From the NCBI GenBank assembly GCA_017997825.1, contig JAGOEH010000054.1, positions 1 to 17,761 of the forward strand: a DNA stretch of 17,761 bases, in the 5' to 3' direction. Shown piece by piece: positions 8,367-16,551 of the stretch. The notes beneath the pieces were generated by a model, which was not told where the DNA came from, made no database searches, and worked only from the letters and a program-made list of their open reading frames with translations. A program made the position numbers and the translations under genes. Origin of the DNA: Candidatus Delongbacteria bacterium. GTDB lineage: Bacteria; JAGOEH01. The first letter of the stretch is position 1. Each line of letters opens with the position of its first letter.

Positions 8367-8669
8367 ATAAAACCTACTCAAACTCCATCAAAGGGTATAA
8401 AATCCAATTAACGGCGCTTTTCGGCAATAAGCGGTCAAGCAGGATAGAATATGGTTTGGAAATGGATCAATAATTCAAAGGATATCGGCATCATCGCCGC
8501 CGGCGTGATAGCCGGTTACCGGTAACAAACGGGAAAGGATGGGGTTTCTGTATCATAAGGGCTCGGGGGATAAGAGGAATCCATCAGGGATTGGCAATCC
8601 GGCGGACTCCTCTGATCATTTAGCCGATTATTCGATTGGAGGATTATCGATCATGGTCATAAAACCAAT

Positions 8670-8690
8670 CCGGATCAAACCATGATCCGG
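8670..8690 (-). terminator. Hairpin after the first GHL10 gene, possible terminator
   Basis: CCGGATCA and TGATCCGG form an eight-pair stem with a five-base loop, starting one base after the stop codon of the GHL10 gene. On the minus strand it is followed by ATTGGTTTTAT, a weak U tract. The stem is convincing; efficiency as a terminator is uncertain. Confidence 0.55.
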
Positions 8691-8691
8691 T

Positions 8692-10233
8692 TTAAGGCAG
8701 TTCGATAATGCGGCATTGACTTTCATTACCGCTGCGTGAAACGGCGGTGACAGCGATCCGGCGCAGCGGAATCATCCGGGTCGAATCAGCCGGATCGGGA
8801 ATATCGGCCTTGAGCTGATACTGCCTGGTATCGGAATTGAGAATCTGATACTCCCAGGTCTGGTGGTACTGATAATAGAGGACCCAGCGGAAGACCGGCT
8901 GATTGGACGGTTGCTCCCATGTGATTCTGATTTGTTGATCCGGCTTATTCCAGCTCACCTTAGGCGGATTGGGCTTATGGGTGTCCAGCCAGGGGAAGGC
9001 GGGAGCCAGAGCCTGGCGGCGATAGGGCCCGGCCCTTAGGGAGTCGTTGATACCGAAGACATTGCCGGTAAAGGATTTCATACTGAAATGGATATGGCCG
9101 GGGGCCTGGGTTTCCATGCCGCGGGTAATCATGATCTGCCGGACGGCTTCTTCGACATTGGTCGGTCCCCGCATATTGAACACCGCCATTCCGGGCCAGA
9201 GATGACGCTGATGCGGATTGTGCTCACCCCACCATCCCAGCAGTACCGGAAAGCTGAGCGGCAATCGGCTGATCGGCCAGTACAACTGGGGGGTAAAATA
9301 ATCGAGCCAGCCTTTTTCCAGCCATAACAAGGCATCGGCATACAACTGGTCATACTGGCTGAATCCGACCACATCCCGGGGATAGCCGGGTTTCCAGAAT
9401 CCGAAGGGACTGATCCCGAACCGGACCTGCCTTTTTTCTTTCTTAATGGATTGATAGATCTCCTTGATAAAGCGATTGACGCTTTCCCGCCGCCAATCGG
9501 ACCGGCTCAGCTTGCCGCCGGCCGCCTGATAGCGGTTCCAGGTCAGGCTGTCGGGAAAATCCTGGCCTTCGTTATACTCGGCATAGGGATAGAAATAATC
9601 GTCGAAATGGATCCCGTCGACATCATAGCGCCGCACCACATCCATCACCACATCCAGAGAATGTTTACGGGTCAGGGGATCAGCCGGATCCATCCAGTAC
9701 ATTCCGTTTTTCAGTCCGCGGACCAGCTCCGGTTTGCGTTTGACAATCGAGGATTCGGAGATTACTCCACCCTGGTGGTGGTGGGCCCGATAGGGATTGA
9801 ACCAGGCATGGAGTTCCATACCCCGCTTATGGGCTTCCGTCACCCAGAATTCGAGTGGATCATAATAGGGATCAGGGGCCTGTCCCTGTTGACCGGTCAG
9901 GAAATAGGACCAGGGTTCCAGATCACTGCGGTAGAAGGCATCACACTGGGGTCGGACCTGAAGAACAATGGCATTCATGGTGAGAGCGGCGGCCGAATCC
10001 AGAATGGCGATAGCCTCCGCCTGCTGTTCGGCGGTAGTCAGCCCCGGTTTACTCGGCCAATCGATATTGGCGACCGTAGCTACCCACACCGCCCGAAACT
10101 CACGCCGGACCGAGGGCTGCTCCGGATCCCAGGCCGGCTTCCGAGTCCCGCCGCCTGAAAAAACACAACCGCCTCCCACCAGCATCACCCACGCTCCCAC
10201 GATGACCAGCCATCCTAAACGTTTCACCATCAT
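8692..10233 (-). CDS. GHL10-family glycoside hydrolase-like lipoprotein, copy A
   Basis: The 513-residue protein has a lipoprotein-like signal (cleavage before C23 in LVGGGC) and a GHL10 (DUF187) TIM-barrel domain at about 45-410. Diagnostic stretches are REFRAVWVATVANIDWP (44-60), HAWFNPYRAHH (142-152), VDGIHFDDYFYPY (205-217) and RFGISPFGFW (271-280). An Fn3-like domain fills about 420-513. E. coli YddW/DigH of this family acts on denuded peptidoglycan glycan strands, which makes a periplasmic or outer-membrane wall hydrolase the best guess. ATG 10233 is chosen over the adjacent ATG 10230 because its paralogue has the same AGGAATC-ATG spacing. It sits 155 bases downstream of copy B on the same strand, with no clear promoter in between. 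Confidence 0.92.
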   Translation of the reverse strand: MMVKRLGWLVIVGAWVMLVGGGCVFSGGGTRKPAWDPEQPSVRREFRAVWVATVANIDWPSKPGLTTAEQQAEAIAILDSAAALTMNAIVLQVRPQCDAFYRSDLEPWSYFLTGQQGQAPDPYYDPLEFWVTEAHKRGMELHAWFNPYRAHHHQGGVISESSIVKRKPELVRGLKNGMYWMDPADPLTRKHSLDVVMDVVRRYDVDGIHFDDYFYPYAEYNEGQDFPDSLTWNRYQAAGGKLSRSDWRRESVNRFIKEIYQSIKKEKRQVRFGISPFGFWKPGYPRDVVGFSQYDQLYADALLWLEKGWLDYFTPQLYWPISRLPLSFPVLLGWWGEHNPHQRHLWPGMAVFNMRGPTNVEEAVRQIMITRGMETQAPGHIHFSMKSFTGNVFGINDSLRAGPYRRQALAPAFPWLDTHKPNPPKVSWNKPDQQIRITWEQPSNQPVFRWVLYYQYHQTWEYQILNSDTRQYQLKADIPDPADSTRMIPLRRIAVTAVSRSGNESQCRIIELP

Positions 10234-10368
10234 GATTCCTTTCCCTATTTTTATTTACAATTATGATCATAGCGATCGGTTGAGAAATCGATCCATACCG
10301 GCTGATCCACCCAACCGGATCGGTCATTGCCTGCTGGTTTCCATTTTTATCATGAATGATCCAAGGCA

Positions 10369-10381
10369 CCGGATGGTCCGG
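10369..10381 (-). other. Short hairpin after GHL10 copy B
   Basis: CCGGA-TGG-TCCGG forms a five-pair stem eight bases after the stop codon of copy B. No U tract follows on the minus strand. Its position mirrors the stronger hairpin after copy A, so it may be an mRNA 3' processing or partial termination element between the two genes. Confidence 0.3.
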
Positions 10382-10388
10382 GACTAGG

Positions 10389-11933
10389 TCACGGCAGATC
10401 GATGATCCGGCACTGGCTCTCATTGCCGGTACACGAAACCGCTGACACCCCGAAACGCTTCAGCAGCAGAGTTTTGGTCGAATCGGATGGATGGGGTAAT
10501 GCCGCCTCGAGGCGATACTCCCCGATTCCCTGGTTCAGGATCCGATACTCCCAGTTTTGCCGGTACTGATAATAGATAATCCATCGGAACGCCGAGGGAG
10601 CGGAACCTTTATCCCATTTAACCACGATCTGCTGATCCTGTTTGTCCCAGGTAACAACCGGAGGATTGGGTTTTTGCTTATCCAGCCAGGGAAAGGCGGG
10701 AACCAGTGCCTGGGTCCGATAGGGTCCGGAACGGAGTGAATCGTTAATGCCGAACAGATTCCGGCTGAAATAATTCATGCTGTAGTAGATCTGCCCGGGG
10801 GCTTCGGATTCCATGCCGCGGGAAATCATGATTTGACGGACAGCTTCCTGAACATCCTGAGGTCCCTCCATGCTGAACACATCCAAGCCGGGCCAGAGAT
10901 GGCGGCCTTTTTGATTATGGTCCTTCCACCAGCCCAGCAATACCGGAAAACTAAGGTCCATGTGGTTAGTTGGCCAATAGATCTGGGGTATATAATAATC
11001 CATCCACCCCTTTTCGATCCACAGCCGGGCATCGGCGTAAAGTTCGTCATGCTGACTGAAACCGGCGGCATCGCGGGGATAGCCGGGTTTCCAGAATCCG
11101 AAGGGACTGATCCCAAATCGGACCTGCTTCTTTTCTTTTTTAATCATCCGGTAGACGTCCCGGACAAACTGGTTGACGTTTTCCCGCCGCCAGTCTTCCC
11201 GGCTCAGTTTGCCGCCGGATGACCGGTATTGTCCCCAGGTCACACTATCGGGGAAATCACGCCCCTGGCTATATTCGGCATAGGGGTAAAAATAGTCGTC
11301 AAACTGGATCCCGTCGATATCATAGCGCCGGATCACATCCAGCACCACCTTCATAACATGACCCGGTGTCCGGGGATCGCCCGGATCCATCCAGTACATT
11401 CCATTCTGCAATCGATGGATCAGTTCCGGCTGTCGCTTGACGATGGAGTGTTCGGTGACCTCTCCTCCCATGGTATGGTGAGCCCGGTAGGGATTCATCC
11501 AGGCATGCAGCTCCAGTCCCCGCTGATGGGCCTGTGTGATCCAGAATTCGAGCGGATCGTAATAGGGTTCCGGAGCCTGTCCCTGTTTACCGGTCAGATA
11601 ATAGGACCAGGGTTCCAGCTCGCTCTTGTAGAAGGCATCACTCTGAGGCCGTATCTGAAGAATAATGGCATTCATATTCATGGCGGCGGCCGAATCCAGA
11701 ATGGCGACCACTTCCGCCTGCTGCTCGGCTGTACTCAACCCGGCCCGGCTCGGCCAATCGATATTGGCCACCGTGGCCACCCAAATAGCCCGAAATTCCC
11801 GGCGAACCGAAGGTTTTTGGGGATCCATTGACTGTTCCGCCATCCGACTATTCCCGGAAAATATACATCCCCCCCCAATCAGTAACAATCCAATTCCGAT
11901 CACGATCATTCCACATCGTATCGTTCTCACCAT
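10389..11933 (-). CDS. GHL10-family glycoside hydrolase-like lipoprotein, copy B
   Basis: This 514-residue protein is colinear with copy A from end to end and shares all family signatures: REFRAIWVATVANIDWP near 46-62, HAWMNPYRAHH, IDGIQFDDYFYPY, RFGISPFGFW and a C-terminal Fn3-like domain ending in NESQCRIIDLP. A lipoprotein-like signal ends at C23 (LLIGGGC). The role is inferred as for DigH-type enzymes: glycan hydrolysis on cell-wall or exopolysaccharide substrates outside the cytoplasm. The acidic residues of the DD pair in FDDYFYP are kept in both copies, so neither looks degenerate. It is the first gene of the pair, with a good promoter about 80 bases upstream, and AGGAAGGA precedes ATG 11933. 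The pair arose by tandem duplication. Confidence 0.92.
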   Translation of the reverse strand: MVRTIRCGMIVIGIGLLLIGGGCIFSGNSRMAEQSMDPQKPSVRREFRAIWVATVANIDWPSRAGLSTAEQQAEVVAILDSAAAMNMNAIILQIRPQSDAFYKSELEPWSYYLTGKQGQAPEPYYDPLEFWITQAHQRGLELHAWMNPYRAHHTMGGEVTEHSIVKRQPELIHRLQNGMYWMDPGDPRTPGHVMKVVLDVIRRYDIDGIQFDDYFYPYAEYSQGRDFPDSVTWGQYRSSGGKLSREDWRRENVNQFVRDVYRMIKKEKKQVRFGISPFGFWKPGYPRDAAGFSQHDELYADARLWIEKGWMDYYIPQIYWPTNHMDLSFPVLLGWWKDHNQKGRHLWPGLDVFSMEGPQDVQEAVRQIMISRGMESEAPGQIYYSMNYFSRNLFGINDSLRSGPYRTQALVPAFPWLDKQKPNPPVVTWDKQDQQIVVKWDKGSAPSAFRWIIYYQYRQNWEYRILNQGIGEYRLEAALPHPSDSTKTLLLKRFGVSAVSCTGNESQCRIIDLP

Positions 11934-12017
11934 GATTCCTTCCTGTGATGGATTAAAGGTCGTTTTGCTTCACTATTAACGGATAACGCAATGGTATGGA
12001 AATGCTAAAACAAATCT

Positions 12018-12046
12018 ATCATACATTTTTATTCACTGAAAGTCAA
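12018..12046 (-). promoter_or_regulatory. Sigma70-like promoter for the GHL10 pair
   Basis: On the minus strand TTGACT (12046-12041) and TATGAT (12023-12018) are separated by exactly 17 bases. The expected start near 12010 leaves a leader of about 77 bases before ATG 11933. No operator is evident. Confidence 0.6.
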
Positions 12047-12360
12047 GATCAAACATCCATCGGAGCCCAAATTTCAAGCTCCCTTTAACCACTTATCGTT
12101 AAAGATGATAAAAACTAGGAACGACCTGTGCTATCTATATCCATTCAATTGAATTTATTATATTTCATGAACTAGGGCCTCCAATTTTCATGGCAAGATT
12201 CAACCCCGCAACCGGAAAGTCCGATCGGATCTTGGCGGACACTGTTCATCCGAACCAGGCCAATCATTTTTGCTTTCACAAAACCCCATCGAATAAAGAC
12301 TACATACCCGTCCCCGGAACCACGATCTGATAACGCCAATCACGATAATCCGATTTTATA

Positions 12361-12389
12361 TTGACATTGTATTGAAATTTTTCTATACT
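12361..12389 (+). promoter_or_regulatory. Near-consensus sigma70-like promoter for the GDPD gene
   Basis: TTGACA (12361-12366), a 17-base spacer and TATACT (12384-12389) form a near-perfect sigma70 promoter. The start is expected near 12396-12398, giving a leader of about 105 bases. A consensus TTGACA -35 is not what Bacteroidia use, which bears on the host assignment. Confidence 0.75.
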
Positions 12390-12397
12390 ATGCAATG

Positions 12398-12441
12398 TTA
12401 TTCTCAACACCGCTTATTGATCATTAATTTTGAGTGAATAA
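12398..12441 (+). promoter_or_regulatory. Stem-loop at the 5' end of the GDPD leader
   Basis: TTATTCTCAA (12398-12407) pairs with TTGA (12430-12433) and GAATAA (12436-12441), ten pairs with a two-base GT bulge and a 22-base loop. It begins at the predicted transcription start. The TGAGTGA at 12431-12437 could instead pair with TCACTCA (12479-12485), just upstream of the ribosome site at 12491. Mostly A-U pairs, so the structure is weak to moderate. Confidence 0.4.
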
Positions 12442-12501
12442 TCGATTTTAATCCGAGTTGAATTGAGCGTCCATAATCTCACTCACGATGAAGGAGTCAT
12501 G

Positions 12502-14811
12502 ATGAAGAACAGAACGACGGTATTGTTTTTATTGGGGTGGCTATTATTCTGTCCGATGTTGAGCGCGGCCGGAGTGGTCATTATTGCTCATCGTGGGGCT
12601 TCCGGGTTGGCACCGGAGAACACCATGTCGGCATTTGCCAAGGCGATCGAGATCGGGTCGGAGTATTTTGAGCTGGATGTTTATTTATCTAAGGATGATT
12701 CGTTGATGCTGATGCATGATGCCACCGTGGACCGAACCACCTCCGGCAGCGGCAGTGTGGCTTCGATGACCTATCAGCAACTGCGGGGGCTGGACGCGGG
12801 CTCCTGGTTTTCGGCCGAATTCGCCGGCGAGATGATCCCGACCCTGTCGGAGGCGTTGGATTTGGCAGTGGCTGCACCCTACCCGGTGGGGGTCGTAATC
12901 GAGATCAAGGCCACTACGGCCGGGATCGTGGAAAAAATCATCGCGGAGGTTCAGAAACGCAACCTGCAGAAGAGGGTCATCATCAGCAGTTTCAGCCTGA
13001 GCCTGATCACCCAGTCCAAACAGATCGATCCGTCAATACCGGTCCAGTTGTTTGCTACAGCCACTCAAACCCACATCAACCAGGTGGATGCCATCCATGG
13101 GGAATGGGTCGGTACCGGCGGGGCGGTCACCAGGGCCTTGGTGGATTCCACCCATGCCCGGGGAATGTTCCTGAATAAGTGGACCGTCAATTCGGGTTCC
13201 GATATGGCCACCCTGATCAGTCAGGGAGTCGATGCCATCACCACCAACTTTCCCAATATTGCCAAAGCCATCATGGACACCACGCCGCCCAGCGATGTGG
13301 TGATGCTTGCGCCGACGGTCGACGGCAGCCGGATCAGTCTTAGCTGGCAGCCGGCTACCGATAAGGAAAGCGGGATTCTGGGGTATGAACTGTATCGGGA
13401 TACCCTACCCGGCGCAGTGACGCTATTGCGATCCCTACCCGATACCACTCTTTATATCGATGAAACCCTAAGCGAATCCAAAACCTTTTATTATCGGGTT
13501 CGAGCCAAAAACAGCGGTGGAATGATCAGCCCCAATTACAGCAATGAGGTCAGCGCCACCACCACCAGTGATCGGCAGCCGCCCCGTATCCGGGAAATCC
13601 ACTCTTACGGATTGGCCGACCAGGTGATCGTCGCCTTCGATGAATGCCTGGATCAGGTCTCGGCCGAAACCGCCGCCAATTACCGGATCACACCGGAAAC
13701 CGCCATAGTGGGCGCCCGGCTCTCCCTCGACAAACAATCGGTCATTCTGAGCGTAGCACCTTTAACAGAGGTTACTGCCTACACTCTCACCGTATCCAAT
13801 CTGAAGGATATAGCCGCAATACCGAATCAAATGCCTCAGCCCGAAACCAAGAGCTTTACCTACACTCCCCTGATGTCCAATACGGTGGCCTATTGGAATA
13901 TGGAGGAAGGCAGCGGAACGGCATTGAGTGACCATTCCGGAAATAATAATCGGGGAACGATATACGGCAGCCCGGTATGGAACGGCGGACGGTCAGGCAA
14001 CGGCCTGATATTCGACGGGATCAATGACTACACAACTATTCCATCCTCCGGATCGCTCAATATCAACACCAATGCCGTCAGTATATCGGTCTGGGTCCGC
14101 CTGGACTACCTGCCCAACGATCTGCCCGGCAGTTACGGTCCGATCTATGATTCCAACACCGATTGTTATGTATTGTATGAGGACCGGGGTGTCAATGAAC
14201 TGCGGTTCAAAGTGACTACCGACAAGAGTGCCGAACGCCCGGGGATTCCGGCCTCCTATCTGACGACCGGAGAATGGCTGCATATCGTCGGGGTTTATGA
14301 TGGAAGCCGGGTGCGTATTTACCTCAACGGCCAGCTCCGTGATTCCCACAATCTGTCCGGTACCGTCAAATCCGGCCAGCAGGCCGCCATCGGGCTGGCC
14401 TCCGGATGCTATTTCAAGGGAGCCATCGATGAGCTCCATATCTTCAATCAGGCGCTGACCACCGATGAAATCCAGTTTTTGTATACCGGTCAGACACCGG
14501 CCACCTCGGTTCAGGAACCTTCTGAATTCAAGCAGCAGGGCCGGCTTAGCCAAAATTATCCCAATCCCTTCAATGCCTCAACTACCCTCAGCTATCAACT
14601 GGCGGAACCCGGTCGGGTCCACCTGGCTGTATATGATGTCCTGGGACGCCGCATCAGTCAACTGGTCGATCAGGTTCAGCCGGCCGGCAGCCATCGGATC
14701 ACCTGGAACGGCACCCGTCAGAATGGTGAGCCGGTCGGCAGCGGCCTCTATTTTTACCGGCTGACCACCGCCCAATCCGATCAGACCCGGCGCATGATCC
14801 TGATGAAATAA
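12502..14811 (+). CDS. Secreted glycerophosphodiester phosphodiesterase with Fn3, Ig-like, LamG and FlgD-like sorting domains
   Basis: The 769-residue protein begins with a signal peptide (1-23). Residues 24-258 are a GDPD domain: HRG (H30, R31), ENT (39-41), ELD (E57, D59), H72 and WTVN (227-230) are all kept, so hydrolysis of glycerophosphodiesters to glycerol-3-phosphate and an alcohol is expected. Fn3 spans 264-356, an Ig-like domain of the SbsA/Big_5 kind about 358-456, and a LamG/concanavalin-like domain 460-663. Residues 680-769 are a FlgD-like C-terminal sorting domain with QNYPNPFN and a final RRMILMK, typical of type IX-like export in FCB bacteria. Start choice: ATG 12502 lies five bases after AAGGAG; the adjacent ATG 12499 is too close and a TTG at 12463 is unlikely. 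Regulated by the promoter at 12361. Confidence 0.92.
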   Translation: MKNRTTVLFLLGWLLFCPMLSAAGVVIIAHRGASGLAPENTMSAFAKAIEIGSEYFELDVYLSKDDSLMLMHDATVDRTTSGSGSVASMTYQQLRGLDAGSWFSAEFAGEMIPTLSEALDLAVAAPYPVGVVIEIKATTAGIVEKIIAEVQKRNLQKRVIISSFSLSLITQSKQIDPSIPVQLFATATQTHINQVDAIHGEWVGTGGAVTRALVDSTHARGMFLNKWTVNSGSDMATLISQGVDAITTNFPNIAKAIMDTTPPSDVVMLAPTVDGSRISLSWQPATDKESGILGYELYRDTLPGAVTLLRSLPDTTLYIDETLSESKTFYYRVRAKNSGGMISPNYSNEVSATTTSDRQPPRIREIHSYGLADQVIVAFDECLDQVSAETAANYRITPETAIVGARLSLDKQSVILSVAPLTEVTAYTLTVSNLKDIAAIPNQMPQPETKSFTYTPLMSNTVAYWNMEEGSGTALSDHSGNNNRGTIYGSPVWNGGRSGNGLIFDGINDYTTIPSSGSLNINTNAVSISVWVRLDYLPNDLPGSYGPIYDSNTDCYVLYEDRGVNELRFKVTTDKSAERPGIPASYLTTGEWLHIVGVYDGSRVRIYLNGQLRDSHNLSGTVKSGQQAAIGLASGCYFKGAIDELHIFNQALTTDEIQFLYTGQTPATSVQEPSEFKQQGRLSQNYPNPFNASTTLSYQLAEPGRVHLAVYDVLGRRISQLVDQVQPAGSHRITWNGTRQNGEPVGSGLYFYRLTTAQSDQTRRMILMK

Positions 14812-14968
14812 TTGATAGTCAATCCTTCCATCATAGATCAACAATAACCCATCGATTTTATTCATATCGGTCATTCGACTATGTAACTCCATTCTACTTG
14901 ACGGAATCTGAAATTTCAATATAGGAAAAAAACACTAAAAGTCAATTTCGAAAATCTAATCCCCATCC

Positions 14969-14988
14969 AAACATGTTATATGTTTTTT
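14969..14988 (+). terminator. Weak AT-rich hairpin with U tract after the GDPD gene
   Basis: AAACAT (14969-14974) and ATGTTT (14980-14985) form a six-pair stem with loop GTTAT, running into six T residues. Only one G-C pair is present and it lies 158 bases after the stop, so termination is plausible but weakly supported. It also sits just before the toxin-antitoxin promoter. Confidence 0.3.
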
Positions 14989-15008
14989 ATCGATCACCTA
15001 AATTCCTA

Positions 15009-15036
15009 TTGACATTTTTAAAAACCTGATTATATT
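15009..15036 (+). promoter_or_regulatory. Promoter of the toxin-antitoxin operon
   Basis: TTGACA (15009-15014) is followed by 16 bases and TATATT (15031-15036); TATTAT at 15033 is an alternative -10 with 18 bases. The leader to the TTG start is about 35 bases. The AT-rich dyad ATATTATAT (15032-15040) overlies the -10 and could be an operator for the antitoxin, as is usual in such operons. Confidence 0.6.
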
Positions 15037-15077
15037 ATATCTAAAGCCAACCATCCAAACCGGAGTGAAAGCCAGAC

Positions 15078-15398
15078 TTGGAAATCCGATTTACGGCCGA
15101 ACTGGAAAAACTATATGTAAGCGGAACGATGCCGGGATCAGGATCCAGAAACAAACTGGACAAGCGGGTTATCGATCAGTTTTTTGAAGTGACGGCCATC
15201 CTGGAAGCGGCGAATGACATCTATGATTTATGGCATCAGCCCTCACTTCATTTTGAACACCTCCAGGGACGCTCAGGTACGTGGTATTCCGCTCGGCTGG
15301 ATCGGAAATGGAGGCTCGAGATGACGATCGAATGGACGAATGATAGTAAGACCATCGGTATCATCAGCCTTGAACATATCAGCAATCATTACCGGTGA
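15078..15398 (+). CDS. HigB/RelE-type toxin, TTG start
   Basis: The 106-residue protein fits the HigB branch of the RelE/ParE toxin fold: an N-terminal FTAELEKLY strand-helix, a helical middle, then HFEHLQGRSGTWYSARLDRKWRL (split here as the hallmark core at about 54-76) and a final strand near IISLEHISNHY. HigB toxins cleave mRNA on the ribosome. An in-frame TGA at 15066 limits the start, and TTG 15078 is the only start codon that keeps the family N-terminus; a GGAG lies 12 bases upstream, too far for efficient use. The 25-base gap to the antitoxin gene and the toxin-first order match higBA operons. Confidence 0.85.
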   Translation: MEIRFTAELEKLYVSGTMPGSGSRNKLDKRVIDQFFEVTAILEAANDIYDLWHQPSLHFEHLQGRSGTWYSARLDRKWRLEMTIEWTNDSKTIGIISLEHISNHYR

Positions 15399-15423
15399 TT
15401 GACACTATCGAAGGAGGAGCATC

Positions 15424-16551
15424 ATGGCGACGAAACTGAAACCTTTTATCACTATCGGCCCCGGCCAGATCATCAAGCGGAACCTCAAGGCGTTGAACTG
15501 GACCCAGAATGATCTGGCGGAAATTATTTCAATGCGTCCCGAGACCATCAGTCAATTGATTCAAAACAAACAGGGCATCACCCCCGATACCGCCATCCGG
15601 CTGGGGAAGGCCTTTAACAGCAGTCCTGAGTTTTGGCTCAATCTGGCCCAGGCCTATCAGCTCAGAATGAAAGAAGAGACTGAGATCAACCGGGGAATTG
15701 CCGTCAAGGCCGAGATCCGCAAATATATGCCGTTGCAGGAAATGAAAAAGAAGGGATGGATCACCTTTGAGGGTGACGTTCCATCTCAGGTCAAAGCATA
15801 TTGTCAATTCTGGAATCTTCCCCATCATCCGGACAATATACAGATTGATGTATCGATGTATGAAGGATCCCAATTATCGTTTTGTGCTCGTCAAAAAAAT
15901 GATGATGGGCATTTCACGCGTTACTATACCCTGGCCTGGCTACAGAAGGTCAGACAGAGCGCCGCCTTGCTGCCCTCCATCCGCTATTCGCGGCCAAAAC
16001 TGGAGAAACTCTATCAACGGATTCCGGAATACACCCGCGATCCGCTGGGTGTTAAATCATTTCTTGCCGATCTGTGCCGGACCGGGGTCAAATTTCTGGT
16101 AGTCAGTCATCTGTCCAAAACTTATCTGGATGGGGCCTGTTTCATGGATGGCCCCAATCCGGTCATTGCTTACACGGCCCGATACGACCGGCTGGACAAT
16201 TTCTGGTTCACTATAGCCCACGAGATGGCCCATGTGCTCCTTCATCTTAAGGATGGCAATGACTGTTTTATTGATAATTTGGAAAATCCGGCCGACGAAG
16301 ACCAGCGTGAATCGGAGGCCAACGAAAAAGCCTGCGGGGTATTGGGTGTCGAGCAGCTTATCGCCAATGCCAAGGATTATCAGCACTATTTTTCTGAGGA
16401 GCGCTTACTGGAAACCGCCGATAAAAGCGGGTTGGATCCATCGATCGCACTCGGTTTTCTACAGCATTTCAAAATAGTTGATTACCGATGCCTGAACCGA
16501 TACCGCCGGACCGTCATGAATCTGATCCCCGATCACTATATTGCCGGCTGA
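15424..16551 (+). CDS. HigA-like XRE antitoxin fused to an ImmA/IrrE zinc metallopeptidase
   Basis: The 375-residue protein has a helix-turn-helix domain of the HigA/VapI kind (12-80: IKRNLKALNWTQNDLAEII, then TISQLIQNKQGI), which should bind its own operator and the HigB toxin. Residues from about 205 to 310 are an ImmA/IrrE peptidase domain with the zinc motif HEMAH (266-270), a following LLH, and a likely third ligand E298 in ESEANEKA. Ordinary HigA is about 90-130 residues, so this is a long fusion. COG2856-type proteases usually cleave a separate XRE repressor; here the repressor is on the same chain, which suggests controlled self-cleavage or release of the toxin. A perfect AAGGAGG (15411-15417) before ATG 15424 predicts far stronger translation than that of the toxin. 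Confidence 0.9.
   Translation: MATKLKPFITIGPGQIIKRNLKALNWTQNDLAEIISMRPETISQLIQNKQGITPDTAIRLGKAFNSSPEFWLNLAQAYQLRMKEETEINRGIAVKAEIRKYMPLQEMKKKGWITFEGDVPSQVKAYCQFWNLPHHPDNIQIDVSMYEGSQLSFCARQKNDDGHFTRYYTLAWLQKVRQSAALLPSIRYSRPKLEKLYQRIPEYTRDPLGVKSFLADLCRTGVKFLVVSHLSKTYLDGACFMDGPNPVIAYTARYDRLDNFWFTIAHEMAHVLLHLKDGNDCFIDNLENPADEDQRESEANEKACGVLGVEQLIANAKDYQHYFSEERLLETADKSGLDPSIALGFLQHFKIVDYRCLNRYRRTVMNLIPDHYIAG

Larger units (their letters stand above)
8273..8691. other. Non-coding gap with several dyads upstream of the metallophosphatase-like gene
   Basis: I see no gene in these 419 bases. From right to left they hold the terminator-like hairpin of the GHL10 gene (8670-8690), a perfect 12-base palindrome GTTACCGGTAAC (8515-8526), an eight-pair GC-rich hairpin with one bulge (8490-8509) and a longer near-palindrome at 8338-8366. 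No convincing -35/-10 pair for the gene starting at 8272 was found. Confidence 0.55.
11934..12501. other. Divergent intergenic region between the GHL10 pair and the GDPD gene
   Basis: These 568 bases contain outward-facing promoters for both neighbours (12018-12046 minus, 12361-12389 plus), leaving 12047-12360 unexplained. That stretch includes a perfect palindrome ATTCAATTGAAT (12143-12154), a possible eight-pair stem (12194-12201 with 12227-12234) and a 46-codon open frame at 12190-12330 without a ribosome site. No gene is supported. Confidence 0.55.

Noticed and set aside
12190-12330. 46-codon plus-strand frame starting ATGGCAAGATTC
   Set aside because: There is no ribosome site, no recognisable motif, and it lies upstream of the GDPD promoter; kept only as part of the unexplained spacer.
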